The translations under genes were made by a program, and so were the position numbers. The notes below the pieces were generated by a model. That model worked only from the letters and a program-made list of their open reading frames with translations. It did no database searches and was not told the origin of the DNA. A DNA stretch of 64,000 bases, from assembly GCA_016712505.1 (NCBI GenBank), contig JADJQY010000001.1, forward strand, positions 558,001 through 622,000. The letters are read 5' to 3'. Below are positions 61,026 to 64,000 of this stretch, piece by piece. Origin of the DNA: Candidatus Eiseniibacteriota bacterium (lineage in GTDB: Bacteria > Eisenbacteria > RBG-16-71-46 > CAIMUX01). Within the stretch, counting starts at the first letter, position 1, and the number at the start of each line of letters is the position of its first letter.

Positions 61026-62871
61026 GTGCGCCCGGCATGGGCACAGACTTAGAGGTGAGAGTCCTCTCCTGAGCAGGTCACAGCGAAGGAAGTGAAGCGC
61101 AAGGGCGGAAGGGCGACCGACCGTCTGAAGGAAGCGTGGAACGAACCCGCGGGCCGATGGACAAGAACCGGATACGAGGCGCAGCCGACCGAGGCGAGCG
61201 AGCAACTGATTGCGAAGCCTTCGTGACCAAAGGGACGCGGCGTAAATCCGGCGGTGGTGCGGGAAGGTCTGTGTTCTTACCCCGGGGAGATCTCGCTTCA
61301 CGCCTGAAAGGGCGACGCCGAGCGATCGGCGGAGCGAGAAGTCAGCCGAGGCCGTAATAGTCGCCGCGAGGCGACGAAGGGCCGAACGAGAGGAGAGCTT
61401 TTCGCTCCCGAGGATCGGAGAGGTCAGGTCACAGATGTCCGAGCAATTGGAGCTCCCGTTCGAGGGTAGGGGTGAAGCCCCGAGCGTAGAACGGAGCGTG
61501 GAGACCTCGACGGCTCCTCAGGAGAAAGAGGGCTCAGGAGCGAGCGGAGTCATGGAACGGGCGGTGAGCCGCCCCAACATGCTGGCCGCGTACAAGCGAG
61601 TTCGGGAAAACAAGGGCAGTCCCGGGATCGACGGGATGACGGTGGAAGCGCTACCGGCCTGGTTACAGGAACATTGGGCAGGAGTCCGCGAGCAACTGCT
61701 GGCAGGCACCTACCGACCGCAGCCAGTCAAGCGGCAGCTCATCCCCAAGGCGGGCGGTGGCGAGCGTGAGCTTGGCATCCCGACCGTGGTGGACCGCCTC
61801 ATCCAGCAAGCCCTGCTTCAAGTCCTTCAACCGATCTTCGATCCGACCTTTTCCGATCACAGCTACGGGTTCCGACCGGGACGCCGGGCGCACGATGCCG
61901 TACGGCATGCGCAAGGGTACGTCCAGGAAGGCCGTCGCTGGGTGGTGGACGTGGACCTGGAGAAGTTCTTTGACCGGGTGAACCACGACATCCTGATGGG
62001 ACGGTTGGCGAAGCGGATCGAGGACAGACGGGTGCTGCGGCTGGTCCGCCGGTACCTGGAAGCAGGGGTGATGATCCAAGGAGTGGTCATGGAGCGACAC
62101 GAAGGGACTCCGCAAGGAGGACCTCTCACCGCTCCTGGCCAATGTGCTCCTCGACGAAGTGGACAAGGAGTTGGAGAAGCGGGGTCATGCGTTCGTGCGC
62201 TACGCCGATGACGGTAACGTCTATGTGCGGTCGAAGCGAGCGGGCGAGCGAGTGATGGCTCTGCTGCGTCGCCTTTACGGCGACCTCAAGCTTCGGATCA
62301 ACGAGTCGAAGAGCGCGGTGGCGCGGGTCTGGGATCGGAAGTTCCTCGGGTTCTCCCTCTGGGTGGGCGCGGGAAAGACAATCCGGGTCCGCGTCGCGGA
62401 GAAAGCTCTGAACGCGATGAAGCAACGGGTGCGATCGATGACCCGCCGCCTGGGAGGACGGAGCCTGGAGCAAGTGATCGGAACGCTGCGGCCGTACCTG
62501 CTGGGGTGGAAGGCATACTTCCGTCTGGCCGAGACGCCACAGGTCTTCCGAGAGCTTGATGAGTGGATCCGTCACCGACTCCGAGCGATCCAACTGAAGC
62601 AGTGGAAGCGTGGACGCACGACCCATCGCGAGCTAGTCTCGCGCGGGCTGAAGCCCCACGGCCGCTGCCCAGGTAGCGGCGAACACTCGTCGCTGGTGGA
62701 AGAACTCGGCGATGGCGCTGCACATCGCGATTCCCAACCGCTGGTTCACCGAACGAGGGCTCCCTTCGCTCGGTGCGTGACCTCAACATCTCGAACCGCC
62801 GGATGCGGACCCGCTTGTCCGGTGGTGTGGGAGGGGAGTAGCCGGGATCACCGACTACCCCCTATCCCGAT
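61026..62871 (+). mobile_element. Group II intron
   Basis: 1846-bp element. The 5' end at 61026 reads GTGCGCCCGGC, a typical bacterial group II start. Conserved intron RNA follows, including GAAGTCAGCCGAGGCC near 61340 and GAAGGGCCGAACG near 61376. An open frame for a reverse transcriptase begins at 61435. Near the 3' end, domain V is visible as a hairpin from about 62795 to 62826 and domain VI as GGGGAGTAG paired with CTACCCC (62833-62859). The 3' end reads CTATCCCGAT, ending in AT. The encoded protein has no HNH endonuclease domain. Insertion a few bases after a terminator hairpin fits the group IIC habit, although the subclass is not proven here. The protein is broken, so it is probably not mobile by itself. 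Confidence 0.87.
61435..62780 (+). pseudogene. ltrA: Group II intron reverse transcriptase/maturase, two frameshifts
   Basis: The first frame (61435-~62125) has the RT domain start: P-G-I-D-G-M-T-V, R-E-L-G-I-P-T-V-V-D-R, Y-G-F-R-P-G-R-R-A-H-D-A, V-V-D-V-D-L-E-K-F-F-D, G-T-P-Q-G-G-P-L. One base is missing near 62128 (expected continuation S-P-L-L-A-N); the next frame then carries R-Y-A-D-D (catalytic) and the maturase region K-F-L-G-F-S-L, L-G-G-R-S-L-E-Q, Y-L-L-G-W-K-A-Y-F. One base is gained near 62652, and a third frame completes W-W-K-N-S-A-M-A-L-H-I-A-I-P-N-R-W-F to a TGA at 62778-62780. Otherwise full length, so decay is recent or the errors are in the read. Confidence 0.88.
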
Positions 62872-62994
62872 TGTCCCCCCGTCGCCGTTGCCTCGTGGCG
62901 CGAAAATTCGTGTTCGGTTCGAGCGCCGGATCCGTTCTTCGCGCGCACAACCATCTCCAGATGCGGTTCCGGCTCGAATCCAGGAGGACATTCC

Positions 62995-63753
62995 ATGATC
63001 GATCGAATCCATTCACTCCCACGGACCGTCTGGTCGCGGACCCTCGTCCACGCCGGTCTGGTCCTGATCGCCGTTGTCGGCGCCTCGGCCGCCGGCATCG
63101 CCGGTGGCTCGGCCTTGGCCGAGGGGCCGGACAGTCAACCGGGACCGAACCCGGTCGATCCCAGCCTGGTCCCGGCCTTGCCGGAGATCCCCTGGACCTG
63201 GCTGCCCGTTGGTCCGCTCGAGCTTCGCTTTGCCGATCCGTTCGGACCGGAGGACAAGGGAGGCACCTACACCGATATGGGGGGACTGGGAGAGAACCGG
63301 CTCACCCAACGTGAGGTTGCGCTCCTCGAACTCTCCCGCGCCGCAGTCGAAGCGTCGCGGCTCGCGGGGACTCTGGGAGTGGGAGCACCGATCGGCCCGC
63401 GGACTCCGGCGGACCCGGCCGGCGCCGCGCGACTGAAGGAAGACATGGTCCGCGCCCGGGTCAGCAGGCCGGTGTCGGGGACTGGCGGCCCGGCGGATCC
63501 CGCCTTGACCGCCGGGGATCCTCTTGGCGCGACCCCGTCCGCACCGCTGACTCCGGCGGAGGCGGAGAAGCTGGCCCTCGCGCGCGCCCAGCAGGGGGCG
63601 ATCGAGCAGCCTGGGTGGCCCGTGCCGTATGGCGCGCTCGTGCAGTTGCCGGCCGGCACCCCGGTCGCGCAGCCGGAAGGCGCGCCGCGTCCGACCCCGG
63701 CGAGCGGCGAACCGAAGTCCGATGGCGCGCAGCCGACCGGGAAGGGGGAGTGA
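62995..63753 (+). CDS. Secreted low-complexity protein of unknown function
   Basis: 252 residues. CAGGAGGA lies upstream of ATG 62995 and a signal peptide (V-L-I-A-V-V-G-A-S-A-A-G-I-A-G-G-S-A-L-A) is present. The mature protein is rich in Pro, Ala and Gly, with helix-like central part (R-E-V-A-L-L-E-L-S-R-A-A-V-E-A-S-R) and a disordered C-terminus. No family recognised. The next gene starts after 2 bp and is also exported, so the pair is probably one operon. Confidence 0.65.
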   Translation: MIDRIHSLPRTVWSRTLVHAGLVLIAVVGASAAGIAGGSALAEGPDSQPGPNPVDPSLVPALPEIPWTWLPVGPLELRFADPFGPEDKGGTYTDMGGLGENRLTQREVALLELSRAAVEASRLAGTLGVGAPIGPRTPADPAGAARLKEDMVRARVSRPVSGTGGPADPALTAGDPLGATPSAPLTPAEAEKLALARAQQGAIEQPGWPVPYGALVQLPAGTPVAQPEGAPRPTPASGEPKSDGAQPTGKGE

Positions 63754-63755
63754 TC

Positions 63756-64000
63756 ATGACGATCTTCACCCCACCAGTTCGGCACCCGCTGCGTGCCAGC
63801 GCCGCCGTTGCCGCCGGCGCCGTGGTCGCAGTCGCCGGCCTGCTGATCGCGCCCGGTCTTGGCTGGGCGGAACCCGAACCCTCGCGCGGCGTCGTTTCGC
63901 CGGGCGCGCTGAAACGGGTATTGAATGAACCAATCCCCTCGGCCATGCCCGACGGGCAGTGGGAGGATAACGAGAAGCGGTCTGAGGACGCCGCGCTGCA
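63756..64000 (+). CDS. Secreted protein, 3' partial
   Basis: Starts at ATG 63756 and stays open to the window end. The N-terminus has a signal peptide (A-A-V-A-A-G-A-V-V-A-V-A-G-L-L-I-A) with a likely cut after G-W-A-E. The visible 81 residues are not recognisable. It follows the previous secreted-protein gene by 2 bp, and translational coupling is likely. Confidence 0.6.
   Translation, partial: MTIFTPPVRHPLRASAAVAAGAVVAVAGLLIAPGLGWAEPEPSRGVVSPGALKRVLNEPIPSAMPDGQWEDNEKRSEDAAL

Overview
The window is GC-rich DNA (roughly two thirds G+C) from a Gram-negative, FCB-like bacterium. The evidence is a TonB-dependent receptor with a carboxypeptidase-like N-terminal domain, a PorV/PorQ-type outer-membrane protein, several secreted proteins ending in FlgD-like C-terminal domains, VCBS/ASPIC and SPD-2-type secreted modules, a GWxTD-like lipoprotein, and many lipobox signal peptides. 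Candidate phyla such as Eisenbacteria or Krumholzibacteriota would fit, but this is inferred from gene content only. No rRNA, tRNA or CRISPR array was seen.

Layout: 1-8.5 kb is a surface operon (TonB receptor, large FlgD-tailed protein, PorV-like protein, glucoamylase-like enzyme). 8.8-13 kb holds a secreted protein with an unusual C-terminal tail, a 17-bp tandem repeat beside a terminator, an orphan MalK-type ATPase and a VCBS/ASPIC protein. 13.2-15.4 kb is a BlaI - M56 peptidase - DUF1579 operon with a visible operator. 15.5-25.7 kb (minus strand) has hypotheticals, glycine dehydrogenase (gcvP), an AspT-like permease coupled to a CbiMQO-type Co/Ni importer, and a DUF3597 protein. 25.8-29.3 kb is the tyrosine catabolism pair hppD-hmgA with a divergent LysR regulator. 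29.3-39.8 kb carries adenosine deaminase, an S9 peptidase, a GWxTD-like lipoprotein and a 1525-residue modular lipoprotein. 40.4-44.1 kb is a sulfur-trafficking-type operon (outer-membrane protein, TusA-like, DsrE-like, TusA-OsmC fusion, MetE-like). 44.1-51.5 kb has a lipoprotein, an FHA-AAA+ regulator, two envelope proteins, a toroid-like secreted protein and a DsbA-like protein. 51.9-57.2 kb is a decaying region: a tandem-duplicated beta-helix locus, an IS1380-type insertion and a broken methyltransferase gene. 57.3-64 kb has a YHS/TRASH-like lipoprotein, tldD/tldE, a group II intron placed just after a terminator hairpin, and two secreted proteins of unknown function.

The main discovery is that three separate genes (MetE-like at 42916, DsbA-like at 51451, YHS/TRASH-like lipoprotein at 57939) each contain one in-frame TGA with the reading frame conserved on both sides. 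In the DsbA-like protein it replaces the first cysteine of CPWC, and in the YHS-like protein it replaces the second cysteine of FCCxxC. Each TGA is followed 18-20 nt later by a small hairpin loop starting with CG, which fits the bacterial SECIS pattern. UGA is the ordinary stop for many other genes here, so this looks like selenocysteine insertion rather than a changed code. The selenium machinery genes themselves are not in the window.

A second theme is protein export. One set of secreted proteins has FlgD-like tails. Another set, otherwise unrelated in sequence, shares a short C-terminal tail (V-E-x-x-S-W-G-[RK]-[VI]-K-x-x-Y-A-R) that may be a sorting signal.
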